Part shown: positions 33,789 to 42,743 of the stretch, piece by piece
How positions within the stretch are numbered: position 1 is the stretch's first letter
Layout of the letters: every line of letters begins with the position of its first letter
Source of the DNA: CAYRDK01 sp043819345
GTDB taxonomy: Bacteria; Omnitrophota; Gorgyraeia; Velamenicoccales; Velamenicoccaceae
DNA: 64,000 bases
Direction: 5' to 3'
Assembly (NCBI GenBank): GCA_043819345.1
Contig: JBDREX010000008.1
Span: 61,084 to 125,083 of the forward strand
Program-made: the position numbers and the translations under genes
The notes under the pieces: model-generated
Seen by the model: the letters and a program-made list of their open reading frames with translations, nothing else
Databases searched by the model: none
What the model was told of the DNA's origin: nothing

Positions 33789-35063
33789 ATGTATAAAATT
33801 AGAGAATATTGCAATCAAGCCAGGTTGATTCATAAGAGAATAGAAGGTATTTCTTCTGTTGCGCTTGGCATCTGGATTGATACGGGCTCCAGGAATGAAG
33901 ATGCTTCAATAGGTGGTGTCAGCCATTTTTTAGAACATCTTGTCTTTAAGGGGTCCCGACGTTATAGCGGTGACCAGATAAAAGAGTCTATTGAAGGTGT
34001 GGGTGGAGCGCTGAACGCGTTTACATCTGAAGAGCATACCTGTTATTATGCCAAGTTTCCAAGCCGGTATTTAAGGAAGGTTTTAAGTGTTCTTTCAGAC
34101 ATGACTTTTCACCCGCTTCTTAAAAAGGAAGATATAGAGAAAGAGCGCACGGTTATTATAGAAGAGATAAAAATGTACCGGGATCTTCCGCAGTATTTGG
34201 TGCAGGAGATTTTTGACGAATTGATGTGGCCTCAGCATCCGTTGGGCCGCAATATTGCCGGGACGGTTGAGACGGTTAGCCGAATGAGCCGCCAGCAGAT
34301 TCAGGACTACCACAGCAAGTCTTATAGCCCTGGTTCTGTCGTTGTGGCGTGTGCCGGTGATGTTGATGAAAAAATTCTTGAGGGATTTACAGGGAAGCTT
34401 TTTGCTCAATCCGAACAGGGTAGATCAAATTCGTTTGAGCCTTATGAAGCGCAGCAGGAAAGCCCCAGGATCAAGCTTGTTGCCAAAGATATTGAACAGA
34501 CGCACATAGATTTAGGATTTCCTGCTTTAAATTTTTCGCATAAAGATCGTTTTGTGTTGGGGCTTCTTCATGTGATTTTGGGTGGGAATATGTCCAGCAG
34601 GCTTTTTAATGAGGTCAGGGAAAAGAAGGGGCTGGCCTATGCTATTTCTTCCCATGTCAAGAAGCTGAAGGATTCCGGTGCCTTTCTGGTACATGCCGGG
34701 ATTGATAGCAGGAATTTGCTTGAAACCACAAAGGTAATTTTTGGAGAACTGAACAGGATTAAGAGGGAGCCGGTTACTGTTGGCGAGCTCAAGCGTGCTA
34801 AAGATTTCTATTTGGGCCAGTCTGAGATGGCTCTGGATGACTCTTTAGAGCATATGCTTTGGATGGGGGATTCTTTGCTTGGGCTGGGCTGTATGAGGAC
34901 AAAGCAGGAGGTGTTTAAGCTGGTTAAGCGTGTTAGTGCGGCGGATATCCTTCGTTTGGCGAAAGATGTCTTTGATTGGAGCAGGCTTTGCTTTGCGGCT
35001 GTTGGGCCTGGGGCAGATCGTGCGCAAGGCCAGGTCATGAGCCTGGCTGAGTCTTCACGATAG
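33789..35063 (+). CDS. M16-family zinc peptidase (insulinase/MPP-like)
   Basis: 424 residues, the single-polypeptide short M16 form. Inverted zinc motif HFLEH in GVSHFLEHLVFKG (about 45-58) with the third ligand in the ERTVIIEEIKMYRD helix about 75 residues later. A second, degenerate peptidase domain covers the C-terminal half, with SSRLFNEVREKKGLAYAIS. These enzymes degrade peptides or process proteins. It starts 7 bp after trpA. Confidence 0.92.
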   Translation: MYKIREYCNQARLIHKRIEGISSVALGIWIDTGSRNEDASIGGVSHFLEHLVFKGSRRYSGDQIKESIEGVGGALNAFTSEEHTCYYAKFPSRYLRKVLSVLSDMTFHPLLKKEDIEKERTVIIEEIKMYRDLPQYLVQEIFDELMWPQHPLGRNIAGTVETVSRMSRQQIQDYHSKSYSPGSVVVACAGDVDEKILEGFTGKLFAQSEQGRSNSFEPYEAQQESPRIKLVAKDIEQTHIDLGFPALNFSHKDRFVLGLLHVILGGNMSSRLFNEVREKKGLAYAISSHVKKLKDSGAFLVHAGIDSRNLLETTKVIFGELNRIKREPVTVGELKRAKDFYLGQSEMALDDSLEHMLWMGDSLLGLGCMRTKQEVFKLVKRVSAADILRLAKDVFDWSRLCFAAVGPGADRAQGQVMSLAESSR

Positions 35064-35080
35064 GTACCTCATAAATCTAT

Positions 35081-35109
35081 TTGACAGGTATTGAGAGTTG
35101 TGGTAAACA
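35081..35109 (+). promoter_or_regulatory. Promoter of the DUF5679-like gene
   Basis: TTGACA (35081-35086), 17-bp spacer, TAAACA (35104-35109). It is followed 41 bp later by an AGGAGG and ATG. Confidence 0.55.
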
Positions 35110-35150
35110 TAAGCAAGACATAATTATCCAATTACTAACAGGAGGATGCT

Positions 35151-35294
35151 ATGGAAGGTTATTGCGTGAAGTGTAAGTCAAAACAGGAAATGAAGGATAC
35201 GCAGGAACAGATTATGAAGAATGGCCGTAAAGCTGCCAAAGGTAAATGCAGCACATGTGGTACATCTATGTTTAAAATTTTAGGCAATAAGTAG
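35151..35294 (+). CDS. Small zinc-ribbon protein (DUF5679-like), 47 residues
   Basis: A very short gene with a strong AGGAGG ribosome site 5 nt before ATG 35151. The protein has two CxxC pairs: YCVKCK at the start and CSTCG near the end, with a basic helix between (MKNGRKAAKGK). This matches the layout of small DUF5679-type proteins, possibly nucleic-acid-binding. Function unknown. The upstream promoter and the ribosome site make it very likely real. Confidence 0.8.
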   Translation: MEGYCVKCKSKQEMKDTQEQIMKNGRKAAKGKCSTCGTSMFKILGNK

Positions 35295-35489
35295 GATTGT
35301 AAGAGACCAGTAGAGTGTCAAAGAGTCATAGATTCAGAGTGTCAAAGTAAAAACGAAAGACTTCAGATATAAGCAGTGTTATAGCGTAATGGTGCTATAG
35401 GGTTGTGGCGTAAAAGAAAAAAAGGTTTTGTTTTTCTTTGATGCTTTGGTACTTTGAATCTTTGATGCTTTTTTTGGGAGGGTAAGAAG
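35295..35489. repeat. Intergenic region with TCAAAG/CTTTGA inverted words
   Basis: 195 bp without a gene. AGTGTCAAAG occurs twice (about 35318 and 35338). The complementary words CTTTGATGCTT (twice), ACTTTG and CTTTGAATC lie 90-130 bp downstream, so the ends can pair. The middle has near-tandem TGnTATAG words. It may be a degenerate palindromic repeat. Confidence 0.45.
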
Positions 35490-35873
35490 ATAGAAGCACG
35501 ACAGAAAGCTCTCTGGGCGGCTGAATTAGCCCAGGAGAGGAAAGCAGAAGATGTTGTCATCTTGGATATGCGTAAGGTGGCCAATTTTTGTGATTACTTT
35601 ATTATTTGCAGCGCTTCTTCGGAAAGAAGGGCTGCGGCTATTGCAGAACTGATAGAGGAGCATTTCAAGCAGCATGGTTTTGTCTTGAATTCTGCTCAGG
35701 GAAAGAGAGAGGGGATGTGGATACTGTTGGATTATTCCAACGTTGTCATCCACATTTTTTTTAAAGATATCCGCGATCATTATGCGTTAGAAAGATTGTG
35801 GGCGGATGCCAAGAAGGTTCATGTTCGAAAAAGTCGAAAACCAAATATCGTCTCTTCTAAGAGAAAGCGTTGA
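35490..35873 (+). CDS. rsfS: Ribosomal silencing factor RsfS, apparent AUA start
   Basis: Binds L14 on the large subunit and blocks subunit joining. The core VVILDMRKVANFCDYFIICSASS is clear, and KALWAAELAQERKAED before it is the expected N-terminal helix. The frame opens after a TGA at about 35463 and has no ATG, GTG, TTG or CTG before residue 25. A strong GGGAGGG (35476-35482) lies 7 nt before ATA 35490, giving a 127-residue protein. The first conventional start (TTG 35562, then ATG 35568) would delete the helix. It overlaps argS by 53 bp. Confidence 0.85.
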   Translation: MEARQKALWAAELAQERKAEDVVILDMRKVANFCDYFIICSASSERRAAAIAELIEEHFKQHGFVLNSAQGKREGMWILLDYSNVVIHIFFKDIRDHYALERLWADAKKVHVRKSRKPNIVSSKRKR

Positions 35874-37554
35874 AAGATTTCTAAAAGACTCTTTTCAGGC
35901 CTCTTCGGGCCAGGGTGCTAGCCATCCGGATGCTTCAAAACTGGAAGATGTGATCGGCGAGTTAATATTGGATATCCCCAAAGAAAAAAGCTTTGGGGAT
36001 ATTTCATGTAATATTGCTATGCGCCTTTCCGGTTTATTGCGAATGAATCCTCATCGTATTGCCGAGGGCATTATTGCAAAATTTCAGGCCTTAGATGGCA
36101 CAGACGGCCGGCAAAAATTGGCTGATAAGCTCGAGGTGAAAGGCGCTGGTTTTATAAATCTTTTTTTATTTCGGGATGTTTTTTATGATGTGCTTAAGGC
36201 TGTTAATGAACAAAAGGATGTTTATGGCGCCAGTGATGCTGGTTGCAAGAAGCGCCTTCTTTTAGAATTTGTCAGTGCTAATCCTACCGGGCCTTTATCT
36301 GTGGCGCACGCCCGCCAGGCAGCTGTGGGTGATGCACTTTCTAATATTTTGGCTATGGCCGGGTTTGACGTAACAAAAGAGTTTTATCTTAATGATGAGG
36401 GTAATCAGATCAATATCCTTGGCCGCTCTATCCACTTGCGTTTTAATGAGCTTTGTGGTGAACATATTGAATTTCCTGAAGATCATTACCAGGGCCAGTA
36501 TATTATAGATCTGGCCAAGGTGCTGGTAGATGATGAGCAGATGAGGCTTAAGATCGAGGCTTTTTCCGTTGAGGAAAAGGCCTCGTTTTTTATTGATTAC
36601 GGTGTCGAGAAGATCCTCGCCATGATCCGTTCGGAATTAGATGATTTTGGCGTCCATTTTGATGTTTGGTATAGCCAGAAGGAACTTGGGATTTCCGGTA
36701 AAGTGGAACGCACGTTAGATCACCTAAAAGATAAAGGCCTGATTTATGAGTCAGAAGGTGCTGTCTGGTTTAAATCTACGCAGTTTGGTGATGATAAGGA
36801 CCGTGTTGTGCGTAAGTCTGATGGTTCTTATACTTACCTTATGCCGGACATCGCTTATCATGAAGATAAATTTGCCAGGGGTTATGAAAAGCTAATCAAT
36901 ATCTGGGGGCCGGACCACCACGGTTATATTCCTCGGATGAAAGCTGCGGTTGAGGCCTTGGGCCAGGATCGCGGCGCTTTATCTGTTATTATCGTGCAGT
37001 TGGCTACTTTGTTTCGTCAGGGGCAGCCTGCGCCGATGTCGACACGAAAAGGGCAGTATGTGACGCTTAGAGAAGTTTTGGAAGAAGTGGGTTCGGATGC
37101 TTCCAGATTTTTCTTTCTTATGAGAAAAACGGATAGCCATCTTGACTTTGATCTTGAATTAGCGAAGAAACATACCTCTGAAAATCCTGTTTACTATGTG
37201 CAATACGCGCATGCGCGTATTGCGGGTATTCTTAAGGGCGCGCCTAAGGATACACCTGGAGAGGAAGAGTTAAATCTGGCTCTTTTGAAAGAGGCAGAGG
37301 AGTTAGATTTGATTAAGACCATTTTTGAATATGGCTATTGCCTGAAAGTCTGTTTGAAGCAGTTAGATCCTTATGGCTTAACAGTTTATCTGCAATCTTT
37401 GGCTTCAGTTTTTCATAAATTTTATGATAAGCACAAAGTCTTGTCTGATGATATGGCTTTAACGCGGGCCCGGCTTTTTTTGATTCAGGCTGTTCGTATT
37501 ATTCTGGCCAACGGCCTGCATATTATCGGTGTTTCCTCTCCTGAACGAATGTAG
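35821..37554 (+). CDS. argS: Arginyl-tRNA synthetase
   Basis: Charges tRNA-Arg. 577 residues from ATG 35821 (alternative ATG 35806). N-terminal Add-1 domain, then HIGH-type motif in SANPTGPLSVAHARQAAVG, a KMSKS-equivalent PMSTRKGQYVTL, and C-terminal anticodon-binding DALR domain with YVQYAHARIAGIL. Complete. Its start lies inside rsfS. Confidence 0.96.
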   Translation: MFEKVENQISSLLRESVERFLKDSFQASSGQGASHPDASKLEDVIGELILDIPKEKSFGDISCNIAMRLSGLLRMNPHRIAEGIIAKFQALDGTDGRQKLADKLEVKGAGFINLFLFRDVFYDVLKAVNEQKDVYGASDAGCKKRLLLEFVSANPTGPLSVAHARQAAVGDALSNILAMAGFDVTKEFYLNDEGNQINILGRSIHLRFNELCGEHIEFPEDHYQGQYIIDLAKVLVDDEQMRLKIEAFSVEEKASFFIDYGVEKILAMIRSELDDFGVHFDVWYSQKELGISGKVERTLDHLKDKGLIYESEGAVWFKSTQFGDDKDRVVRKSDGSYTYLMPDIAYHEDKFARGYEKLINIWGPDHHGYIPRMKAAVEALGQDRGALSVIIVQLATLFRQGQPAPMSTRKGQYVTLREVLEEVGSDASRFFFLMRKTDSHLDFDLELAKKHTSENPVYYVQYAHARIAGILKGAPKDTPGEEELNLALLKEAEELDLIKTIFEYGYCLKVCLKQLDPYGLTVYLQSLASVFHKFYDKHKVLSDDMALTRARLFLIQAVRIILANGLHIIGVSSPERM

Positions 37555-37619
37555 CATGCCCGTTTGTATATGCATGGCCTAAATAATATCTAATCTTGAA
37601 ATACCATTGATCGTTTACC

Positions 37620-39302
37620 ATGCCAAAAATCTGGAAATTAATAGAGCCAAGTGTAGAATTAAAGAATGTTTTAGCCGATGAGCTGAAAACAAGCAGCTTG
37701 TTCGCTCAGCTTTTGCTTAATCGCGGTGTTTGTGATGCGGTGAGTGCGAAGGATTTTCTTGTCAAAAATCTTGATAGCCAATTAGACCCTTTGTTGATGG
37801 AAGGGATGGAACGGGCTGTTGAGCGCTTGAGAATAGCTATTACAAAAAAGGAACGCGTGTTTATCGCGACAGACTTTGACGTAGATGGTGTTACCTCATG
37901 CGCTATTTTGGAGTCTTATTTAAAAACTTTCGGTTTGGATATTGAGCATTATGTGCCTCATCGCGTTAGAGATGGCTATGGTTTAAATGCGAATGCAGTA
38001 GGGGCAGCAGAAAGGTTTGGAGCAAAAATTTTTATTGCCCTGGATTGTGGTATTACGGCAGTTGAAGAGGCCGCAGCGTTAAAGAAGTTAAATATTGATT
38101 GCATTATTATTGACCACCACGAACCTCCGTCGGGACAGCTTCCGGATGCTTTTGCCATTTTGGATCCAAAGAAAAAAACCTGCCCTTATCCGTTTAAAGA
38201 ACTAGCCAGTGTTGGCTTGGTTTTCAAGCTTGTTGCCGCACTCGCGGATAATCCAGTTAATGAATATCTTGATTTGGTGGCCTTAGGGACTGTGGCTGAT
38301 GTGGCACCGTTGACGGGAGAAAATAGAATTTTTGTTGAACACGGGTTAAAAGTTCTTAATCAGACACGGCGGCCTGGCTTGCGCTCTTTGATTAACGCGG
38401 CCGGTATTAAAAAAACTCTTTCAACCCGCTCGATTGGTTTTATGTTGGCTCCGCGCCTTAATGCGAGTGGCAGAATTGATTCAGCGCAGATGTCTTTGGA
38501 TCTCCTTTTGGCTCAGGAGCCGAAAGAGGCAGATGTGTTGGCGCGTACCCTGAATGAACAAAACAGAGAAAGGCAAAAAATAGAAGAGGGTGTTTTTAAC
38601 CAGGCGCTAGACCAGATTGATAAGAAAATAAATTTTAAGGAAGATTTTGTCATTATTTTAGCCGGGGATGATTGGCATGTGGGTGTTTTAGGGATTGTCG
38701 CGGCTAAAATCTCTGACCGTTTTTGCAGGCCAACGATTATCCTTTCTTTTGCTGAAGGCGTGGCTCGCGGGTCTGCGCGCTCGGTTGAAAATTTTCATAT
38801 TTATGAAGCGTTGGTGGAGTGCAGTGAGTTTTTAAAGGAGTATGGCGGGCATAAATATGCCGCTGGGCTTTCTTTGGAGCGCCAGTATCTAAAGAGCTTC
38901 AAACGCCGTATGAATGAAATTGCGCGCGCGAATTTTGAAAATAATCCTTTCGCGTCTGTTATCCATGTTGATGCGCAGATTCCTTTTGGATTAATTAATG
39001 AGGCGTTGCTGGATTCTATTGACCGCTTGAATCCTTTTGGCGAAGGAAATCCGCGTCCGGTTTTTGTTTCCAGGGGCCTTACGGTTAAATCTAAGCCTTG
39101 CATTGTCGGCCGTAATTCTTTAAAGTTTTGGGTTAGCGATGGGGAGCTGATATTTGAAGCTATCGGTTTTGGTATGGGGGATTATTTTTCTCTTGTTAAT
39201 GATGTCGACTTTATTGATTTGGCTTATTGTCTTTCCTGGAATGATTGGGGCCCGCAGAATACCATCCAAATAGAGATCAAGGATATTAAAGTTTCCGTAT
39301 AA
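37620..39302 (+). CDS. recJ: Single-stranded-DNA-specific exonuclease RecJ
   Basis: 5'-3' exonuclease of recombination and mismatch repair. 560 residues, typical. DHH-phosphoesterase motifs: ATDFDVDGVTS (about 80-90), ALDCGIT, IIIDHHEP (about 161-168) and LGTVADVAPL. DHHA1 domain with RGSARSVENF and YGGHKYAAG, followed by the C-terminal OB-fold. A terminator hairpin lies 10 bp after the stop. Confidence 0.96.
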   Translation: MPKIWKLIEPSVELKNVLADELKTSSLFAQLLLNRGVCDAVSAKDFLVKNLDSQLDPLLMEGMERAVERLRIAITKKERVFIATDFDVDGVTSCAILESYLKTFGLDIEHYVPHRVRDGYGLNANAVGAAERFGAKIFIALDCGITAVEEAAALKKLNIDCIIIDHHEPPSGQLPDAFAILDPKKKTCPYPFKELASVGLVFKLVAALADNPVNEYLDLVALGTVADVAPLTGENRIFVEHGLKVLNQTRRPGLRSLINAAGIKKTLSTRSIGFMLAPRLNASGRIDSAQMSLDLLLAQEPKEADVLARTLNEQNRERQKIEEGVFNQALDQIDKKINFKEDFVIILAGDDWHVGVLGIVAAKISDRFCRPTIILSFAEGVARGSARSVENFHIYEALVECSEFLKEYGGHKYAAGLSLERQYLKSFKRRMNEIARANFENNPFASVIHVDAQIPFGLINEALLDSIDRLNPFGEGNPRPVFVSRGLTVKSKPCIVGRNSLKFWVSDGELIFEAIGFGMGDYFSLVNDVDFIDLAYCLSWNDWGPQNTIQIEIKDIKVSV

Positions 39303-39311
39303 AAAATAAAA

Positions 39312-39342
39312 AAGGCTGCTCTACCAAGAGCAGCCTTTTTTT
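39312..39342. terminator. Bidirectional intrinsic terminator between recJ and rpmB
   Basis: 11-bp stem AAGGCTGCTCT / AGAGCAGCCTT with an ACCA loop, followed by seven T on the plus strand and preceded by an A-run that serves as T-run for the minus strand. It lies between two convergent genes. Confidence 0.92.
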
Positions 39343-39350
39343 ATCCTTAA

Positions 39351-39581
39351 TTAAGCTTTTTTGACTTTTCCGGCCTTGAGGCATTTTGTGCACACATAAG
39401 CACTTGTAACACCGCCATTGGCTTTACGCATACGGACTTTTTGAACGTTTGGTTTAAATAAACGCTTGGAACGGCCCGTGATCTTGCGGCCTGCTCCGCC
39501 TTTAGCTCTGGCCATACCACGCCTGGCTATGTGTCCGCCTGCTCTTTTTGTTTTTTCACATATTGTACAAACTTTTGCCAT
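39351..39581 (-). CDS. rpmB: 50S ribosomal protein L28 (zinc-type)
   Basis: 76 residues. MAKVCTICEKTKRAGGHIAR at the N-terminus and the KPNVQKVRM core identify L28. It has two CxxC pairs (CTIC and CTKC), so this is the zinc-binding paralogue type rather than the zinc-free form. Its own consensus promoter and a GAGG ribosome site precede the ATG. Confidence 0.95.
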   Translation of the reverse strand: MAKVCTICEKTKRAGGHIARRGMARAKGGAGRKITGRSKRLFKPNVQKVRMRKANGGVTSAYVCTKCLKAGKVKKA

Positions 39582-39619
39582 AATTTCCTCGTCTTTAATG
39601 TATTTATTACAGGCTTCAA

Positions 39620-39647
39620 ATTATACTGAAATGGCAGAGTTTGTCAA
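39620..39647 (-). promoter_or_regulatory. Promoter of rpmB
   Basis: On the minus strand TTGACA (39642-39647), 16-bp spacer, consensus TATAAT (39620-39625), then a leader of about 32 nt with a ribosome site. Confidence 0.85.
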
Positions 39648-39750
39648 GGAAAAGTTGTAGAAGACAGAGAGGAACCTATTAATCAGATTTTGTTTTTAAG
39701 ATTTTTATTCATCTGTTTCTGGGTTTAATGTTCTGAAATGAGAATTTTCA

Positions 39751-39777
39751 TTGACGCCTGGTGCTATAGGGTATAAT
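39751..39777 (+). promoter_or_regulatory. Promoter of the GGQ-domain gene
   Basis: TTGACG (39751-39756), short 15-bp spacer, TATAAT (39772-39777). Transcription would begin near 39784, beyond ATG 39780 and just at ATG 39786. Confidence 0.55.
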
Positions 39778-39785
39778 TTATGGTC

Positions 39786-40112
39786 ATGCGTTTAAAAGAT
39801 CTGAGAATAGAGTATTATAAAAGTAGCGGGCCTGGCGGCCAGCATAAGAATAAAAGGTGCACGGCTGTTCGGGTAACACATATCCTTACAGGTTTGTGTG
39901 CTGTTGGGCAGCAAGAGCGTTCTCAGGCGATGAATAAGGCGTTGGCCTTGGCGCGTTTAGAGAAAAAAATTACTGCTGCCAATCGCCGCAAAAAGCCAAG
40001 AGTTCCAACGCGTACCCCTCGTGCTGTTAAAGAGAGAATTCTGGAGTGGAAAAAGAAGAGAAAGGCCAAGAAACAAGCCAGGAGCAGGGCCGGGATTCTG
40101 AAAGAAATATAG
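39786..40112 (+). CDS. GGQ-motif peptidyl-tRNA hydrolase domain protein (RF-1 domain, ArfB/YaeJ-like)
   Basis: About 108 residues. It has only the release-factor catalytic domain: SSGPGGQHKNKRCTAVRVTH contains the GGQ that triggers ester hydrolysis. A basic tail ending KKRKAKKQARSRAGI resembles the C-terminal tail with which ArfB probes the mRNA channel of stalled ribosomes. The role in rescuing stalled ribosomes is inferred from this layout. Promoter position suggests translation from ATG 39786 rather than 39780. Confidence 0.85.
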   Translation: MRLKDLRIEYYKSSGPGGQHKNKRCTAVRVTHILTGLCAVGQQERSQAMNKALALARLEKKITAANRRKKPRVPTRTPRAVKERILEWKKKRKAKKQARSRAGILKEI

Positions 40113-40238
40113 AGAAATAAGCATAATTCAATTTTCAGGAGATGAACAAAGAAATTATCTTGGGTTATTTGAAGAACAATTGTTGGGATTTATCTGGTTA
40201 TTGGGATTTGGGATTGGAATTTATACAAAGGAGGTCTT

Positions 40239-40520
40239 ATGGTTTTTAAAAAAATGCTTTACATGTTTTTTGGTTGTGTGGTAGGTTTTATGCTTGCTAG
40301 TTTTCTTTTTGCTCCTGATTTAATGGCCCAGTTTGCTGGAAGGCCCGTTTCTTTTAGGGTGACGGAAATGGAAGGGGCTGTGCCGGCAAGTTATGGGAAG
40401 TTAGTAGCTGTTTCAGGTTTGTATCTGTATCTTCAGGCAGAAGACGGAACGATTTATATTGTTAAACAGCATACATCCAATCAGTTCGACCCAGAGATTA
40501 CGGTGATCAAAAGAAGTTAA
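40239..40520 (+). CDS. Small exported protein, function unknown
   Basis: 93 residues. Signal peptide or anchor at about residues 7-31 (MFFGCVVGFMLASFLFAPDLMAQ), then about 60 mostly beta-type residues (SFRVTEMEGAVPASYGKLV, TIYIVKQ). The GGAGG ribosome site lies 6 nt before the ATG. It precedes tex by 13 bp. No family recognised; the C-terminal half could be a small barrel. Confidence 0.75.
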   Translation: MVFKKMLYMFFGCVVGFMLASFLFAPDLMAQFAGRPVSFRVTEMEGAVPASYGKLVAVSGLYLYLQAEDGTIYIVKQHTSNQFDPEITVIKRS

Positions 40521-40533
40521 AGGTTCAGATTTT

Positions 40534-42705
40534 ATGATAGATATACCAAAGGTTCTACAGCAAGAGTTTAGTTTATCCGCTCAAAATACAAAAAATATCC
40601 TGCAGATGCTTCATGAAAAGGCCACTGTGCCTTTTATGGCGCGTTATCGCAAGGATATGACAGGTAATCTTGATGAAGTTAAGCTCAGGAATTTTTGCGA
40701 CAGGTTCAGTTATCTTGTACATCTCCAGGAGCGCAAGGAGACCATTCTTAAGACGATCGCTGAGCAGGGAAAGCTCACTCCCGAATTTCAAATCAGAATA
40801 GAGAATTGCCTTTCCAATGTTGAGTTAGAAGATCTATACCTTCCTTATAAACCAAAGAGGCGTACGCGTGCTACAACGGCTCGTGAAAAAGGCTTGGAAG
40901 GCCTAGCTTGTGAGATTCGGGCGTTGACTGATCCGCAGTGCAATCTTTTAGAGCTTGCCAAAAAATACGTGTGCATGGAGAGGTCTGTTTTTGATGCTAA
41001 CGAAGCTTTGCAGGGTGCGTCTGATATTTTGGCTGAAGAGGTGAGCGAAAAAGCTTCTAACCGGGATTTTGTCCGAAAATATTTTTTTGAGAACGGTATC
41101 TTTCAGTCGCGGCCAAAGGTTGATTTTGCCGATAAAAAGACAAAATTTGAGATGTATTATAAATATGAGGCCAAAGTTAAAGAAATCCCTTCTCATAATT
41201 TACTAGCTGTATTACGCGGCGAAAATGAAGAAGTATTGGCGATGCAGCTCGTTGTTGATCATGATCCCATCCTTGCTTATCTGGCCCAAACTGAGATTAC
41301 TGTTGGCCCCGGGCCTGTGAGAGAATATTTTAAAATGATGATTGAAGATGCTTATCAAAGGCTCATGAAAGTTTCTTTGACAGCTGATGTCAGGGTGATG
41401 TGTAAGGAGGCTGCAGATGATGTAGCCATAAAGACATTTGAGACGAATTTACGGCAGTTATTATTGGCGCCACCTGCCGGCATGAGGCCTGTTTTAGGGA
41501 TGGACCCTGGTTTTGTGTCGGGGTGTAAAGTTGTGGCTCTGGATCATACCGGAAAATTTTTGGAATATAAAACTATTTATCCAAATGCACCGCGCAATGA
41601 TGAAAAGGGCGCTGCGGATATTGTTATGAGAATGTGTGTTGAGCATAAAATAGAGCTAATCGCCATTGGAAATGGCACGGCTTCGCGCGAGACAGATGCT
41701 TTTGTTGGAAAAGTGATAGAAGGCCTTAAAGGTAAGCTTGACCCGTTGCCTGTGAAAGTGATTGTGAATGAAGCAGGGGCTTCTATTTATTCGGCAAGCC
41801 CTGTCGCGGCGGCTGAGTTTCCGGATCAGGATGTGACAGTGCGGGGGGCTATTAGTATCGCACGGCGCCTGCAGGATCCTTTGGCGGAATTGGTTAAGAT
41901 TGATCCTAAATCCATTGGTGTGGGGCAATATCAGCATGATGTTGACCAAAAGAAATTGAAAAAAAAGCTGAACGAGGTTGTGGAGAGCTGTGTGAACTAT
42001 GTTGGTGTTGATCTGAATTTAGCTTCAAAGGAATTATTTTCTTTTGTTTCAGGCATCAATGCCAGGATAGCCCGCGAAATTGTTAATCATCGCAATAATC
42101 AGGGTTCTTTCAAATCCAGGCAAGAGCTCATGGATATATCTAATTTTGGGGAAAAAGCGTTTGAGCAGGCGGCAGGTTTTTTGCGGATTAGTGATGGCGC
42201 TAATCCTTTGGATAATACAGCTATCCATCCGGAAAGCTATGCGATTGTTGAGAGGATGTGCAAAGATTTGAATATGACCCTAGCAGGGATTATTCGTCAG
42301 CCTGACCATTTGAATAGGGTGAAGATATCAGACTATGTAGATGAAAGAGCGGGCAGTTTGACGGTAGCCGATGTTATTAAAGAGCTCAAAAAACCGACGC
42401 GGGATCCGCGGGAAAAATTTAAATACGCGCGTTTCCATGAAGATGTTAAAGAGATCAAAGATTTAAAGCCCGGCATGAAACTAGAAGGGACTGTTACGAA
42501 TGTGGCTAATTTCGGGGCGTTTGTGGATATCGGTGTCCATCAGGATGGTTTGGTGCATATTTCCCAAATCGCCGACACATTTGTCAAAAGCCCGGCGGAT
42601 TTCGTCAAAGTCGGCGATGTCGTCAAAGTGACGGTTATAAGCGTTGATCCGGAACTCAAAAGAATCAGCCTGTCCATGAAACGCAAACCGGAGATTGTAA
42701 CGTAG
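40534..42705 (+). CDS. tex: Tex-family S1 RNA-binding transcription accessory protein
   Basis: 723 residues, the normal length. N-terminal helical Tex domain, YqgF-like RNase H fold (VLGMDPGFVSGCKVVALD, about 325), helix-hairpin-helix repeats (LASKELFSFVSGINARIAREIV) and a C-terminal S1 domain (LEGTVTNVANFGAFVDIGV and DGLVHISQI). Binds nucleic acids; exact role unclear in most bacteria. Its TAG stop lies inside a GTAGGGGC palindrome. Confidence 0.96.
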   Translation: MIDIPKVLQQEFSLSAQNTKNILQMLHEKATVPFMARYRKDMTGNLDEVKLRNFCDRFSYLVHLQERKETILKTIAEQGKLTPEFQIRIENCLSNVELEDLYLPYKPKRRTRATTAREKGLEGLACEIRALTDPQCNLLELAKKYVCMERSVFDANEALQGASDILAEEVSEKASNRDFVRKYFFENGIFQSRPKVDFADKKTKFEMYYKYEAKVKEIPSHNLLAVLRGENEEVLAMQLVVDHDPILAYLAQTEITVGPGPVREYFKMMIEDAYQRLMKVSLTADVRVMCKEAADDVAIKTFETNLRQLLLAPPAGMRPVLGMDPGFVSGCKVVALDHTGKFLEYKTIYPNAPRNDEKGAADIVMRMCVEHKIELIAIGNGTASRETDAFVGKVIEGLKGKLDPLPVKVIVNEAGASIYSASPVAAAEFPDQDVTVRGAISIARRLQDPLAELVKIDPKSIGVGQYQHDVDQKKLKKKLNEVVESCVNYVGVDLNLASKELFSFVSGINARIAREIVNHRNNQGSFKSRQELMDISNFGEKAFEQAAGFLRISDGANPLDNTAIHPESYAIVERMCKDLNMTLAGIIRQPDHLNRVKISDYVDERAGSLTVADVIKELKKPTRDPREKFKYARFHEDVKEIKDLKPGMKLEGTVTNVANFGAFVDIGVHQDGLVHISQIADTFVKSPADFVKVGDVVKVTVISVDPELKRISLSMKRKPEIVT

Positions 42706-42727
42706 GGGCGGGTCTATGTGTCTGCCC
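42702..42727. repeat. GTAGGGGC palindrome at the tex stop codon
   Basis: GTAGGGGCGGGTCTATGTGTCTGCCC: the stem GGGCGGGT/GTCTGCCC has two weak positions (G-T pairs), and the loop is 6 nt. It is the same family as the palindromes in the transposase genes. The tex stop codon TAG is bases 2-4 of the repeat. Confidence 0.75.
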
Positions 42728-42743
42728 TTGGAATTAAATTGTT

